Assembly: GCA_000697335.1 (NCBI GenBank)
Contig: JNEM01015503.1
Span: forward strand, 1 to 22,684
DNA from: Conidiobolus incongruus B7586
Taxonomy: Eukaryota > Entomophthoromycota > Entomophthoromycetes > Entomophthorales > Conidiobolaceae
Direction: 5' to 3'
Length of the DNA: 22,684 bases
Below, in pieces: positions 1-9,786 of the stretch. Numbering within the stretch: position 1 is the first letter of the stretch; every line of letters starts with the position of its first letter. The notes below the pieces were generated by a model. That model saw only the letters and a program-made list of their open reading frames with translations. It had not been told where the DNA came from and did no database searches. The position numbers and the translations under genes are program-made.

Positions 1-4
1 TTTA

Positions 5-136
5 AATCAACTTTAGGAATATGTTCAAGAAGCATGGAACAAGATTAACCCTTCCCAGTGTAAGAAGTTAGTTGATTCTATACCCCACAGACTTAAAGAA
101 GTTAGAAAAGCTAAAGGTGGATACACTAGGTTTTAA
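5..136 (+). pseudogene. Tc1-like transposase, C-terminal fragment
   Basis: Read from base 5 the frame gives a C-terminus with EYVQEAWNKI, LVDSIPHRLKEV and the ending AKGGYTRF followed by TAA at 134-136. The pattern of a W-N-x-I helix, a DS(M/I)P-x-R-L segment and a terminal (A/N)KGG-(H/Y)-T-(K/R)-(Y/F) is the standard end of Tc1-type DD34E transposases. One TAG at 14-16 lies at a position where glutamine would fit, so this copy is probably inactive. The catalytic domain is outside the window. Family assignment is strong; activity cannot be judged. Confidence 0.75.
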
Positions 137-164
137 TTTTTTTTTATCACCAAAAACCCACAAA

Positions 165-355
165 TTTATGACTCACCTTAGGTAAAATTTAAGGGTTTAT
201 ATTTTAGCCAATTAATAGCTAAATATCATCATTTAATGATATATATAACTAATAAATATAATAGATTTTAATTATTTAATTTAGGTTTATTTCATTAAAT
301 ATTAATCAAGTTATTAGTAAAAATATAGGTGTTTTTGATTTTATGACTCACTTTT
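165..355 (+). repeat. Pair of subterminal direct repeats in the Tc1 3' region
   Basis: The 16-bp units at 165-180 and 340-355 share TTTATGACTCAC and differ only near their 3' ends; they are 175 bp apart. The outer one is 11 bp from the proposed terminus at 366. Tc1 elements of the IR/DR group carry two transposase-binding direct repeats in each end with about this spacing. Function is inferred from position and repetition only. Confidence 0.55.
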
Positions 356-366
356 GCAGGTCAGTG

Positions 367-2856
367 TATAAATATATTTATAATTATTTGGTCTATAATA
401 AAATTAAATTAATTAATAATAATTAAAATATTATATATTATAAATATTAGTTAAATTATTTAAAAATATTGATAATTTTATATAATTAACTAATAATTAT
501 CAATATTATAATATGATCTATAATTTTTAATATAAAATTCATTTTGATTAAATTTTGCTAAAGATATAAAACTAAATAAATATTTTACAAAAACAAACTA
601 TATTATCTAATATCTACCTAATATAATTTATATAAATAAATTCTTAATCTTATATATTTATTATTAGTTCTTTATATTGTTTTATAAAATATAATAGTTA
701 GTTTATATTTTTAACAAAAATTTTGATAATTAAGGATTTTAGTAAAATTACATTTTATATTTTATATTTATAAATATTACAATTAGTAAATATTTTATAT
801 TTTCACTTTTATCTTAAATCTAGCTTAATATTACTTAATAATAATTATAATATAAAATTAAAATTTATAAAACAAATTTCAATAACATACTATATTAAAT
901 TTGAAATTTAATTTTGAAAATTAATTTAAAATATATTTTTTAATTAAAACGATTATTCAAAAATAAATATATTATTATTTTATTATAGATTTTTAATTTA
1001 AGATATATAACTTGGTTTATATTTATTTGATTATTAAAGTAATATAGTATTTTAATTAATTCAAAGTTAAATAAATAATATCTTGATTGGTTACTTATTG
1101 TTTTAAATAGTTTATTTATAATATCAATATAGATTTTACTTTTTGGAAATTAAATCTTAAGCCAATTGGATTAAAATATTATTTATTTAATTTTAACATT
1201 TTAAAATAATTATATTAATTCATTACTATTTAATATAAATCCATTTAAAATATTATTAATATTCAAAGTTAACTGATACTTATTTTAAATAAATTATTTA
1301 TAAGTTAATTTCATTATACCTTTATATAAGTATATTTAATATCAATTATCTTAATATTAACAAAATAATTTTAAATCCAATAAATTTATATATAAATAGT
1401 AATTTGATAATTTTTTTAAATATATAATAATAAAATATTAATTATAATTCAATAAGATATTATATAATTTGAATAATTAAATTATTAAATAAAATATCTT
1501 AAATTTATTTTTTTTTCAATAATCTTGATTGATATAAATTAAGAGTAATAAAAAATATATATATAATTAATAATATATAATAAACTTATATCAGTTTTTC
1601 AAATAAGATAATACTTATTATTTTTTATATAATTTTGAGAAATATATATTAAGTCAAAAATTAGTTCATAGTTAATTTCATATAAAAATAGATATTTATT
1701 AAATATAAAAACAAAATTCATATATATTATTTTTAGATAATATTAAAAATATAATGAAAATTTTGTTATAAAATATAAATTAATTTTATTTTAAGTTTTT
1801 ATATACCATATGTTAAATAATTATTAGATAAAACTATTTTAATTTATTAAAAAATAAAATTGACTATTTTTTGAAAATAATAAATTAATTGATTAATCTA
1901 TAGTATATCTTAAAATATTTTAATTTAAACAAATACTTTTTTATATAATATGATCTATATTTGGGCCTTTGTTTTGAAATATAGCCTTAACTAATATTGC
2001 TGAAATATCATAATAGATCAACCTAATATATAGTATAACTAATTAATATTTATATTTTATTATTCATATTATTTTTATATAAAGCAATAATATATATAAT
2101 ATATTAAAAAGTCTACTTATATTTTTAAAAATATTTTCCCATTCTTTATCCATATAAAACCTTTTAATTATCTGATTACTTAGTTTTGTCTGTTATTTAA
2201 TATTACTTTAAAATCTTTTTTATTAATTTTATGACATATAAATAAAATGGAAATATAAAAAATATATGTTATTAGAAAATATAAAATAAATTCGATTTTA
2301 CTTAAAAAATAAAACGCTATATTTATTATTCTCAATATATATCACACATATAAATATAATTGCATATATATTGATTTTATTGCATTAATGAATAAATTCA
2401 ATATCTTAATTTAAAAATCTATAATTAAGTAAAAATGTTTTCTAAAAAGATATAGTTTGGCTGAGTTAAAATGAAATATAAGGTATGAATAATATGTTAA
2501 AATTCTTTATTAATTGAAAAGTTCATTTTTTTAATTTATTACTCGTTATTTTGAATTGGTATATTAGGTAAAGTTTTTATATCTGGTATATTTAGCTATT
2601 TATCTAGAATTTGAAAAAATATATTGATATATAGATATAATATATTCAATTGAAAAGCATAATTTTTTAAGTAATAAAATTATGAATTATTTTTCAATAT
2701 AGATTAAATTTAATAAAATATTTATCCAAAATTATTATTTTGTAAATAAAGCTTTATATTGAAGTACAAAGGGATAAGATATTGATAAATTTTTATTTTT
2801 TTTATTTTATTATGAATTAAATTTAAATAGTGAAGCTGATCTCTAATATATAAATA
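367..2856. other. A+T-rich gene-free stretch, probably old transposon debris
   Basis: About 2.5 kb of extremely A+T-rich sequence with stops in every frame at high density and no RNA gene that I can recognise. Three local patterns stand out. At 1066-1090 and about 1165-1195 there is an imperfect inverted repeat around TTAAATAAATAATAT. At 1951-2028 a C/G-containing island has 8-bp inverted arms and, on the minus strand, a TTAGGTTG start like that of classical mariner ends. At 2135-2152 the minus strand reads TATGGATAAAGAATGGGA, similar to the terminal repeat of the mariner copies described at 3942. None of these is enough to delimit an element. Confidence 0.5.
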
Positions 2857-2929
2857 TAGAAATTAGATAATAAAGAAATATTAAAATTAAAATTAATAAA
2901 AATATCAATATATAATTTATAAAAGTTAT

Positions 2930-3941
2930 TACATAATAAAGAATTAATATAACTTTATTTTCAATAACCCTTTGTCATATTTTGGGTAAGTTTTTGATAC
3001 TTAAAAAACAGATCTTATTAAAAAAATTGAAATTTGATATTTTACAACAGAAGGTTAATTATTTATAAGATTTTTTTCTTAAAAATAAATTTTTTAAATA
3101 AAAAAACTAATATAATTATAAAAATTGTAATTAAATTACTATATTAAATATAATAACTTTTTTTGATTTATTATCTAAAAAATCTTTTATAATTTTAAAC
3201 TTTATATATTTTAAAAATATTTATTAAAATTATCTTCAATTAATAATGTAAATATTAACTATTAATTATTATTTATACTAATTATACAAAATTAATTATT
3301 AATCTATTAATCTTTAAGAGTAAAGTACGAAGTATATATACTAATATAATATATTATAATTATTAATATTAATATATTATTAAAATATTTGTTTTTTGGA
3401 ATTTATAAAAAATCATTCTAATTTAATATTTTATTTTGATTTTAAGTAAAAAATTATATAAGAAATTTAAGATTTATTAAATTTAATTATTAAATATAAA
3501 AAACTCTGTTTTTGGTTATAACTTAATAAGTTTTATTTAATTACAGCTATTATAATTTTTATTTAAGCTTGTATTAAATTATAGGATATTAATTTTATAT
3601 TTTGATTCATTATTCTGAGTTTATTTTTTAATGTATATTATATACTTATATAATTTAAATTAATTTCTTTAAATATTATTTTAACTAAAATATAATGGTG
3701 TATTTTAATATATATGTTTAATTTATTAAATAAAAAAAATAATAAAATCAATTTTTTAAATTTAAATAAATTTTAAATAGTATCCCTTTAAAATTTAAAA
3801 TAATGAATCTAATAATTAAAGATAGTTTTAAATAAAATATTATCTTTCTAAATTATTTGTAAATTTTAAATCATTGTAAAAGGTTAATAGTAAAGTTTTA
3901 GTAATACTAAAATAAAATACTTTTGATAATTATTATTAGTA
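2930..3941 (-). pseudogene. Mariner transposase of copy E, decayed
   Basis: The minus strand aligns along its whole length with the copy A transposase and is broken by several stops and small indels. It is valuable because it keeps ancestral codons lost in A: CAA at 3512-3514 where A has TAA at 4568-4570, and CAA at 3034-3036 where A has TAA at 5159-5161. At a C-terminal tryptophan position E has TGA (2975-2977) and A has TAG (5219-5221), two different products of TGG. The first catalytic aspartate reads as AAT here, as in A and C. The start codon region was separated from the rest by the insertion of A. Not functional. Confidence 0.75.
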
Positions 3942-3990
3942 TGGAAATTAAGAAATGGCAAATTTTTTAATTTCTAATTTTTCAAACATA
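3942..3990 (+). repeat. Left terminal inverted repeat of mariner copy A
   Basis: This end recurs in copies C (21818 onward), in inverted form at the 5' end of E (5497-5545), and more distantly in B (19801-19840). The recurring core is GAAATGGCAAATTTTTT followed by AATTTCTAATTTTTCAAA. Only the outer 20 bp or so is repeated inverted at the right end of A; the remainder is shared between copies as leader sequence. Confidence 0.75.
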
Positions 3991-4126
3991 TTATACATTT
4001 TGAAAGATTATTTATATATATAATATATAGGAAAATAAATATTTTCAAACTATATATATATATTCAATTTTAATTATTTTTTTTATTAAAATATTTTGAT
4101 TTTAAAATTTATACTTATATTTAATC

Positions 4127-5254
4127 ATGCTTAAACTAGATTGTGATTATCAAAAGGCTTTTATTTTTGTATCTTTAAAACTTAACTATAAACCCTCTAA
4201 AATTTTCTAAAACTTGCAAACAGCTTATGGAGATGGTGTTTTATCTAAAACTACCATATATTGCTGGATTTGTGATTTTAAAGCTAGAAGGGACACTATT
4301 CAAAATTTACCAAAATCTAAAAGACTAATTTCTATTGTTACTCTTTTACTTACCAATAAAGTAAAAAAATATATTAAGAAATACCCTTTTATTTCTGTTA
4401 GAGAACTATTAAAGCAATTTAATATTAATTATACAAGCATGTTATATTTACTTAAGTTTAAACTTAGATTAATTAATAAAAATACAAAATGGATACCTTA
4501 TAATTTAACAGAAGCCTAAAAGAAAACTAGAGTAGCTATAGCTAAACTAAACTTATTAAGGTATAACTAAAAACAAAGGTTTTTACAATGAATACTTATA
4601 ACAGAAGCCTAAAAGAAAACTAGAGTAGCTATAGCTAAACTAAACTTATTAAGGTATAACTAAAAACAAAGGTTTTTACAATGAATACTTATAATTAATG
4701 AATCTTGGATTCCTTTATATAATCCTTTATTTAAAAATAAAACAAAATGTTAGGTTAAGCCAAAACAATCCCCTCCACAAATTCCAATGAATAAGCACTT
4801 TGAATATAAGTGAATGTTAATTGTTATAATGGATTATAATGGTATATAGTTTTCTTATTTAATACCTCAAGGAAAATCAATTAATAGTAAGTTATATATT
4901 ACTTTTTTAAATAAAACAATTTTTAAATAGTGTTCTCAATATAAATTAAAGACACCTATTATTTTACATGATAATTGCAAAATACATAAAGCTAAAGCTG
5001 TAAAAGATTTTTTATATAAAAAAAATTAGAGGGAGTTACCATATCTAGTATATTCACCTGATTATAATCTATGTGATTATAATTGTTTTAGACAATTAAA
5101 AAAACAGCTTACAGGAAAAAAAATTCCTGCAAACAAATTAAATTGGTTTGTGAAACATTAAATTTCAGTCCTTAATAAAAAGAACTGTTTTTTAGGTATT
5201 AGAAGCTTACTAAAGGTATAGAAAAGAGTTATTAATAATAAAAGAGGCTATTAA
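4127..5254 (+). pseudogene. Mariner transposase of copy A; unbroken frame with in-frame stops
   Basis: The frame from ATG 4127 to TAA 5252-5254 is continuous over 375 codons plus stop, or 344 without the 31-codon duplication, matching mariner transposases (about 345 residues). An N-terminal helix-turn-helix region contains LSKTTIYCWICDFKARR, then the linker WIPYNLTEA (family WVPHELTE). The catalytic domain shows INESWI (family xDExWI, with D changed to N), LHDNCKIH for the second aspartate, and YSPDYNLCDYNCF for the third, with 34 residues between the last two, giving DD34D. About eleven distinct in-frame stops occur, all explained by single C-to-T or G-to-A changes at glutamine, arginine or tryptophan codons. 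There is no frameshift. Inactive. Confidence 0.85.
4508..4693 (+). repeat. Perfect 93-bp in-frame tandem duplication inside the transposase
   Basis: Units 4508-4600 and 4601-4693 are identical. The 93-bp period equals 31 codons, so the frame is kept. Both units contain the same TAA, TAA and TGA codons, so the duplication happened after those changes and is recent. Copies B, C and E have a single unit at this place. Confidence 0.95.
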
Positions 5255-5545
5255 TTTTATATTATTCATTAAATTTTATATATTATTTATTAATTTATTT
5301 GTTTAATTTTAATTTTAAAATTGTGCCATTACTTAATTTCTGCACTAATATCTATATTAAGTAAAATTAAATTTTACCTCAAATTTTTAATTAAAGATAT
5401 TTTAATAAAACAAAATAAATATAAATAATATATATAGTTTTAAAATATTTATTCTTTTGTATATTTTATATATAATTAATTTTCCAAAGCTAGCAATGTA
5501 TTTGAAAAATTAGAAATTAAATAGTTTGCCATTTCTTTCTTTCTA

Positions 5546-5856
5546 AATTAATAATAAATATAGCTCATTAAGCATTTTAATAATACCTGAACTAAATAAA
5601 TAGTTCCTATTAAAATCAAACTTAATAATAAATTTTAGATTATTTTTAAATAGATAAAGAAATTTAATTAATCTATTTTATATAAGCTTATTTAAATAAA
5701 GTTTAATTATTTTCATGTTGTTAATATTTGGGAAATTGATAAAAATTTGATCAATAAAGTATTTTGTATTTTATCAAAAATTTTAATTATTAAAATATAT
5801 TCAAAGTTGTTTAATTAGATTAATATATATAGGATGATTTAATAACTTAAAAATTA
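5546..5856. other. Intergenic, A+T-rich, no gene seen
   Basis: This stretch lies between the 5' end of mariner copy E and the stop codon of the RFC5 gene. It is A+T-rich with no open frame, RNA gene or repeat that I recognise. It should contain the RFC5 3' untranslated region and polyadenylation site. Confidence 0.5.
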
Positions 5857-7237
5857 TCAAGCATTAGGTATCATATCAATTCCAATTTTGAAAGATCCGA
5901 TAAGATGAGATAATTGGATGGATTCTGAAGTACCTAGTGACAATTGATATCTAAAATATATTAGAGAATGTGAAAGGAACTGCTAATTAATACTTACTCG
6001 ACATTGGCAATCTGATCCAAAAGGTAGCTGAGCACGAGAGGTGGTAAATCCATAAATAAGACAAATTTATAGATTTCTGTTAAGATGTCAACGAGTGCTA
6101 GACCATAATCTTGTTTGAGATTAAGAATATCTATAGTGAATTAAATAATTAGTATTGGTTTGAATATCGAATATCAAATGATTACTATTTCTAGCAACTT
6201 GAAAATCTTCATTCATAATCCAGTTCATAATCCTTTCAATATGATTGGGCTGGGGTAGACCCGTGGTGGCGTAAATACTTCCTTCGTCAATTTCGTCGAA
6301 TGCAGCATGACAGGACTATAAAGGATTAATCAACTGTTCAATTCACAAAATTTTAAATTTACCTGTAAAATATTCAATACCTTTCTCATATCCCCCTGGC
6401 TTAACTGAATCAAAGCATTAATAGCATCTTCTGAAATCTTAATATTTTCGAGGGAGATAATTTCATTCAAGCGTTTGCGAATATCGTCATTGCTTAGGGG
6501 ACTAAATCTGAATCTGGTACATCTGGACTGAATGGCTGGAATAATCTTGTGTTGATAGTTACAAATGAGACAGAAGCGTACATTTTTGGAATATTTCTCC
6601 ATGACTGAAAACCTATTAGTGATGATTTAAAAATATTATGGTGTGATTTACCTCGTCTCAAAGCGGCTTGAGCTGGTTGAGTCATGGCGTCAGCTTCGTC
6701 AAGGATAATTAATTTGTAGCCGGATCTAAATCCCAAAGTTAATAAATTATATACATATAATCTTAATGTAAATACTTGAAAATCATTTGAGTACTAGCAA
6801 AATTTTTAATTTGTTCTCTAACTACTTCAATACCACGATCGTCAGAAGCATTTAACTATCAACAAAATAACTATAAGTTATATTATAGAACACTATGGAG
6901 TGTTACATACTTCTAAAACCATACTGGAAAAATTCTTGGGATAGAGCTGCTTAGCACAGGCTAAGATAGTGGAAGTTTTACCGGTACCTGGAGGTCCATA
7001 GAACAATAGATGGGGTAAACTGTCCTTTTGGATAAAGCGGTTAACTATAAATATGGAATTAGCCGTTGAAGAATTGAAGTATTAATTGGTAATTACTTGT
7101 GCTGACGATATCTCCTTGACTAATTAAATCGTCAAGTTTGTTGGGACGATACTTTTCAACCCTAATAGCATAGATTAATCATAAGTTTAATAAAGTATTA
7201 AATGTAGTTACCAAGGTAAATGATTGTTAATATCCAT
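5857..7237 (-). CDS. RFC5: Replication factor C subunit 5 (yeast Rfc3), nine exons
   Basis: Small subunit of the RFC clamp loader, an AAA+ ATPase that opens and loads PCNA in replication and repair, and is shared by the checkpoint loaders; it acts in the nucleus. Exons on the minus strand: 7237-7212, 7161-7097, 7044-6911, 6855-6776, 6725-6652, 6604-6363, 6315-6186, 6130-5998, 5950-5857. They sum to 978 nt with every junction in phase, giving 325 residues (human and yeast about 340). Introns are 47-55 nt, GT-AG; several carry ACTAAT or CTAAT before the acceptor. Visible motifs: WVEKYRPNKLDDL near 9-21, Walker A GPPGTGKTS at 47-55, LNASDDRGI near 76-84, Walker B LIILDEAD at 107-114, and the arginine-finger SRC at 153-155. 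SRCTRFRF and the ending QLSLGTSESIQLSHLIGSF favour RFC5 over RFC2/RFC4. Exon joins are inferred; no transcript was seen. Confidence 0.93.
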
Positions 7238-7293
7238 TTCTTATTGATTGGTTATGACTAATTAATATTTTTTATCCCTATTTTTGATTTGTT

Positions 7294-7307
7294 AAATTCG
7301 CGAATTT
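7294..7307. promoter_or_regulatory. Perfect palindrome AAATTCGCGAATTT upstream of RFC5
   Basis: A 14-bp perfect palindrome centred about 64 bp upstream of the RFC5 start codon. CpG and GC steps are rare in this spacer, so a conserved CGCG core is notable. G1/S genes such as clamp-loader subunits are controlled by MBF (ACGCGT) in yeasts and by E2F sites (TTTCGCGC and close variants) in other eukaryotes; TTCGCGAA resembles the latter. The function is inferred from the sequence and its position. Confidence 0.4.
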
Positions 7308-8161
7308 TATATTAATTGAATTGACTAAATAAATTTAATATCGTTTCAATGAATAATCAAAATTATGGGATTGAATAATTTAATGACAATTTTATATTAC
7401 AATCTATCAAATTCGTTAGTAGCATACTGTTGAGCATATATTAAAAGAATAGTTTAATTAAAGGCGTTATATCTGAATGATTACTAATTTACAGTGATCC
7501 TATTTTATTTAGTATCTTAACTGATGCTCAACTTTTTATTATTGAGGTTTAAAAATTTACATTTGACTACTTTTAAATAAAAATCCTTCAACTCTCATGA
7601 ATTAACATTTTATAATTTTAATTACTCAATATAAGCTATTTTAAATCATGTTCTACAAAATCATGATATATCTGTAAATTGAATATCAAATTGTTAACAA
7701 TAGTTAAATATTTTTTATTTAATATTATATTTTAATTTCAAAATATTTCAAAATCTATTCATATTTGGTTAAAATTATGTTAACTTTAATAATTATTATA
7801 TTTATTTTTTAAGTTAATAAATTATATTTAAATATTTATTAAATAATATATATCTATTTTTATTTATATTGATCATTATTGAATTTCATTTATTTGAAAA
7901 TCTTATATTAATCAAATAAATTTTTAATTATAATATTCACTTCATGCCCCTGGACTATATAATTAACTTTTTAATATCGTTAGCAATACCCCACTATATA
8001 TCACTAAAATATGATGTTATTGCCTCAAATTTTGGTTTTACTTAAAAATTTATCATTAATATTATTTTGAAATTAGTTTTCAATAGTTAGAAATTTGATT
8101 TGAATATGAATATTTGCTTAAAAGAATAAATAGCATGAAATTAATGATTTTATCAATCAAA

Positions 8162-8430
8162 TTAGACTTTAATATGTTTAATTGATCCTAAAGTGATGTA
8201 TAGTATAATAATAGAGTGATATATATCATTAAAAAATGAGATCTTTAAAACTCCTAATATTAATACATTTACTCTTTCTTCAAAAACCTGAGTGCAATAT
8301 CTTCCCCAATAAAGTTGGGATAAGGCTAGAAATTTAATTGATGAGAATCTGGTCAATTTATCATCTGTTCTTATTATCAATAGATATGTCACTATTTCTG
8401 CGGATTCTGGATCAATTGTAAAAAGTGTAT
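8162..8430 (-). other. Unrecognised open frame, possible exon or gene relic
   Basis: The minus-strand frame is open for about 85 codons in a region where other frames are full of stops. Its central part reads FSSIKFLALSQLYWGRYC followed by TQVFEERVNVLILGVLK, with mixed hydrophobic and charged residues that look more like protein than translated A+T-rich spacer. An ATG occurs at 8392, and the open frame extends upstream of it through DPESAEIVTY. I do not recognise the family. It may be a single exon, a relic or chance. No convincing donor or acceptor pair ties it to another exon. Confidence 0.2.
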
Positions 8431-9786
8431 TTCATGTTAACCTCATAACACTCGACACCATCTAGCATTTTATGAAAATTCTATCTCTATGGATGTGATA
8501 GAGGAAGTATTTCGGGATATATCACTCGTGTTATTAGAAGATTTGTTTAATGGATTCCAAAGTTAATAGTATATACTGATAATTTTATTTCGATTTATTT
8601 GACTTTAAATTAAATTATTTAATAATATATATGATATTATTTAAATTTGATTTTAATTTGAAATTTGAGTTATCTCTTAATGATTAATATGTATTTTGTA
8701 TCTGATTTTTGGTGGATATTTTGAACAATATACTATTGTATATTCATAATCATTTAAGCATTATTCTTGAAAATGTGAATATAATTTTTCAAGTTGAATA
8801 ATATATACCTACAAATGATATTGAGATGTATTACAAAATTTCAATGAGAACATTTCTAATTAATATTTTAATATTGAAAAAAATCAAGCATTTTGTAAAT
8901 ATCAATTGAATTTAATAGTTTATTCGAATGATTCACTGCTTTTATGATCTATAATATCCTTAGTTGAAATATTAAGCTTTTTCAAATTAAATTATAAATA
9001 TATTTTTCTCAAATTGAAATTTTTGATATATTGAATACTAATCACTGAAAATTTAATAGCTTTTATAAATGGATATTAATCTCTAACCATAAACTTAAAA
9101 CATATACTTATCAAAAAAACTATTGTGTTAAGTTTTGATATTATATATTGCAAACTGTGAATGGTGAAATCATATGACAGACTGGAAATTAAAATCTTGA
9201 AGATTATTCTTAATTTATGATATAAAATTAACCAAATAAATTAAATATAAAAATAATTATGAATTCTTAATATGTATTTAAAAATTATTATTTTTTTTAA
9301 TTATATTTGGTATATATTAATAAAACTTATACTATTTGGCACTATTTAATTAAATTATATTGGATTAATTACTCTTATATCATATTATTAATATAAACTA
9401 TTCATATCAATTCTTGATTCAATAATATGTATTTAAAATACTTTATTGAATAGGCATATTTATTCAAAATAGTAAACTAGTCACCAATACAATTCATCCG
9501 AGAGCATTTCCTACTTGGATATTTGTTTAAGAATGTACTGTTTTTTATTTAATTCAAAAGTAAAAAGATAATTAATATAATTGATTGGTGTTAAAATATT
9601 GATTAATAAAGCTTAACACCTATTTTAAGAATGACTCATTTTGAGTAAAATAAAGTATATAAATATATATTAAGTGTTAAAAAGAATAAATAATAAAATT
9701 GTGAAAAAGTTTAATTTGAAAAAAAATATATTAATTTTATTTGAATAAATTAAAAACTATATATAAAATTTTGTACATCTTAGGAA

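Larger units (their letters stand above)
1..366 (+). mobile_element. Tc1-like DNA transposon, 3' end (left part outside window)
   Basis: The window opens inside a Tc1/mariner-superfamily element of the Tc1 type. The last 44 codons of a transposase end at 136 and are followed by a 230-bp A+T-rich 3' region. The likely terminus is the GGTCAGTG ending at 366, next to a TA (367-368) that would be the target-site dinucleotide. Two copies of TTTATGACTCAC lie in the same orientation at 165-176 and 340-351, an arrangement like the inner and outer transposase-binding repeats of IR/DR-type Tc1 elements. The left end is outside the window, so the terminal inverted repeat cannot be tested directly. This copy differs in family from the mariner copies further right. 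Confidence 0.75.
3942..5345 (+). mobile_element. Mariner-type (DD34D) DNA transposon, copy A, nested in copy E
   Basis: A near-complete 1.40-kb copy; after removing a 93-bp internal duplication it is 1.31 kb, typical for mariner. Its left end begins TGGAAATTAAGAAATGGCA just after TA at 3940-3941. The inverted counterpart at about 5324-5342 reads, on the minus strand, GAAATTAAGTAATGGCA, and TA follows at 5346-5347. The exact right terminus is uncertain by 2-3 bp. It lies in the 5' leader of copy E, so it arrived later. Its closest relative in the window is copy C at 21818. The transposase has an unbroken reading frame but many in-frame stops. Confidence 0.85.
2857..5545 (-). mobile_element. 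Mariner-type element, copy E, minus strand, split by copy A
   Basis: This is an older copy of the same family as copy A, in the opposite orientation. Its 5' end is at 5545: the reverse complement of 5497-5535 matches the left end of copy A nearly base for base, and similarity continues through the 5' leader to 5346. Copy A then intervenes, and the reverse complement of 3941 downward picks up exactly where the leader stopped and follows copy A's transposase to its end. The other terminus is at 2857, where TAGAAATTAG after TA matches copy A's TGGAAATTAAG. Without copy A it is 1085 + 200 = 1285 bp, the usual size of a mariner. It lacks the 93-bp duplication found in A. Confidence 0.8.
7238..9786. 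other. Intergenic, 2.5 kb, A+T-rich, mostly featureless
   Basis: This separates RFC5 from the NhaC gene. It holds the RFC5 promoter at its left edge and the NhaC 3' flank at its right edge. Apart from the palindrome at 7294 and a coding-like open frame around 8162-8430, I see no gene, RNA or transposon end in it. The composition is strongly A+T-rich but less extreme than 400-2850. Confidence 0.5.

Noticed and set aside
1951-2021. tRNA-like fold with 7-bp acceptor stem TGATCTA/TAGATCA
   Set aside because: No T arm, box B or normal anticodon arm can be formed between the arms, so this is more likely a transposon end or chance inverted repeat.
400-2850. Organellar DNA, suggested by the extreme A+T content
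   Set aside because: No organellar genes or tRNAs are present, and the stretch is flanked by nuclear transposons and a spliced nuclear gene.
4127-5254. Ciliate-type code with TAA/TAG read as glutamine and TGA as tryptophan
   Set aside because: Some TAG and TGA codons sit at tryptophan positions where other copies have TGG, some TAA codons are CAA in other copies, and RFC5, NhaC and the FAR1-type gene use CAA/CAG and TGG with normal stops.
6330-6736. Two separate small minus-strand genes in the RFC5 region
   Set aside because: They are single exons of RFC5 that read into introns; correct splicing joins them in phase with seven other exons.
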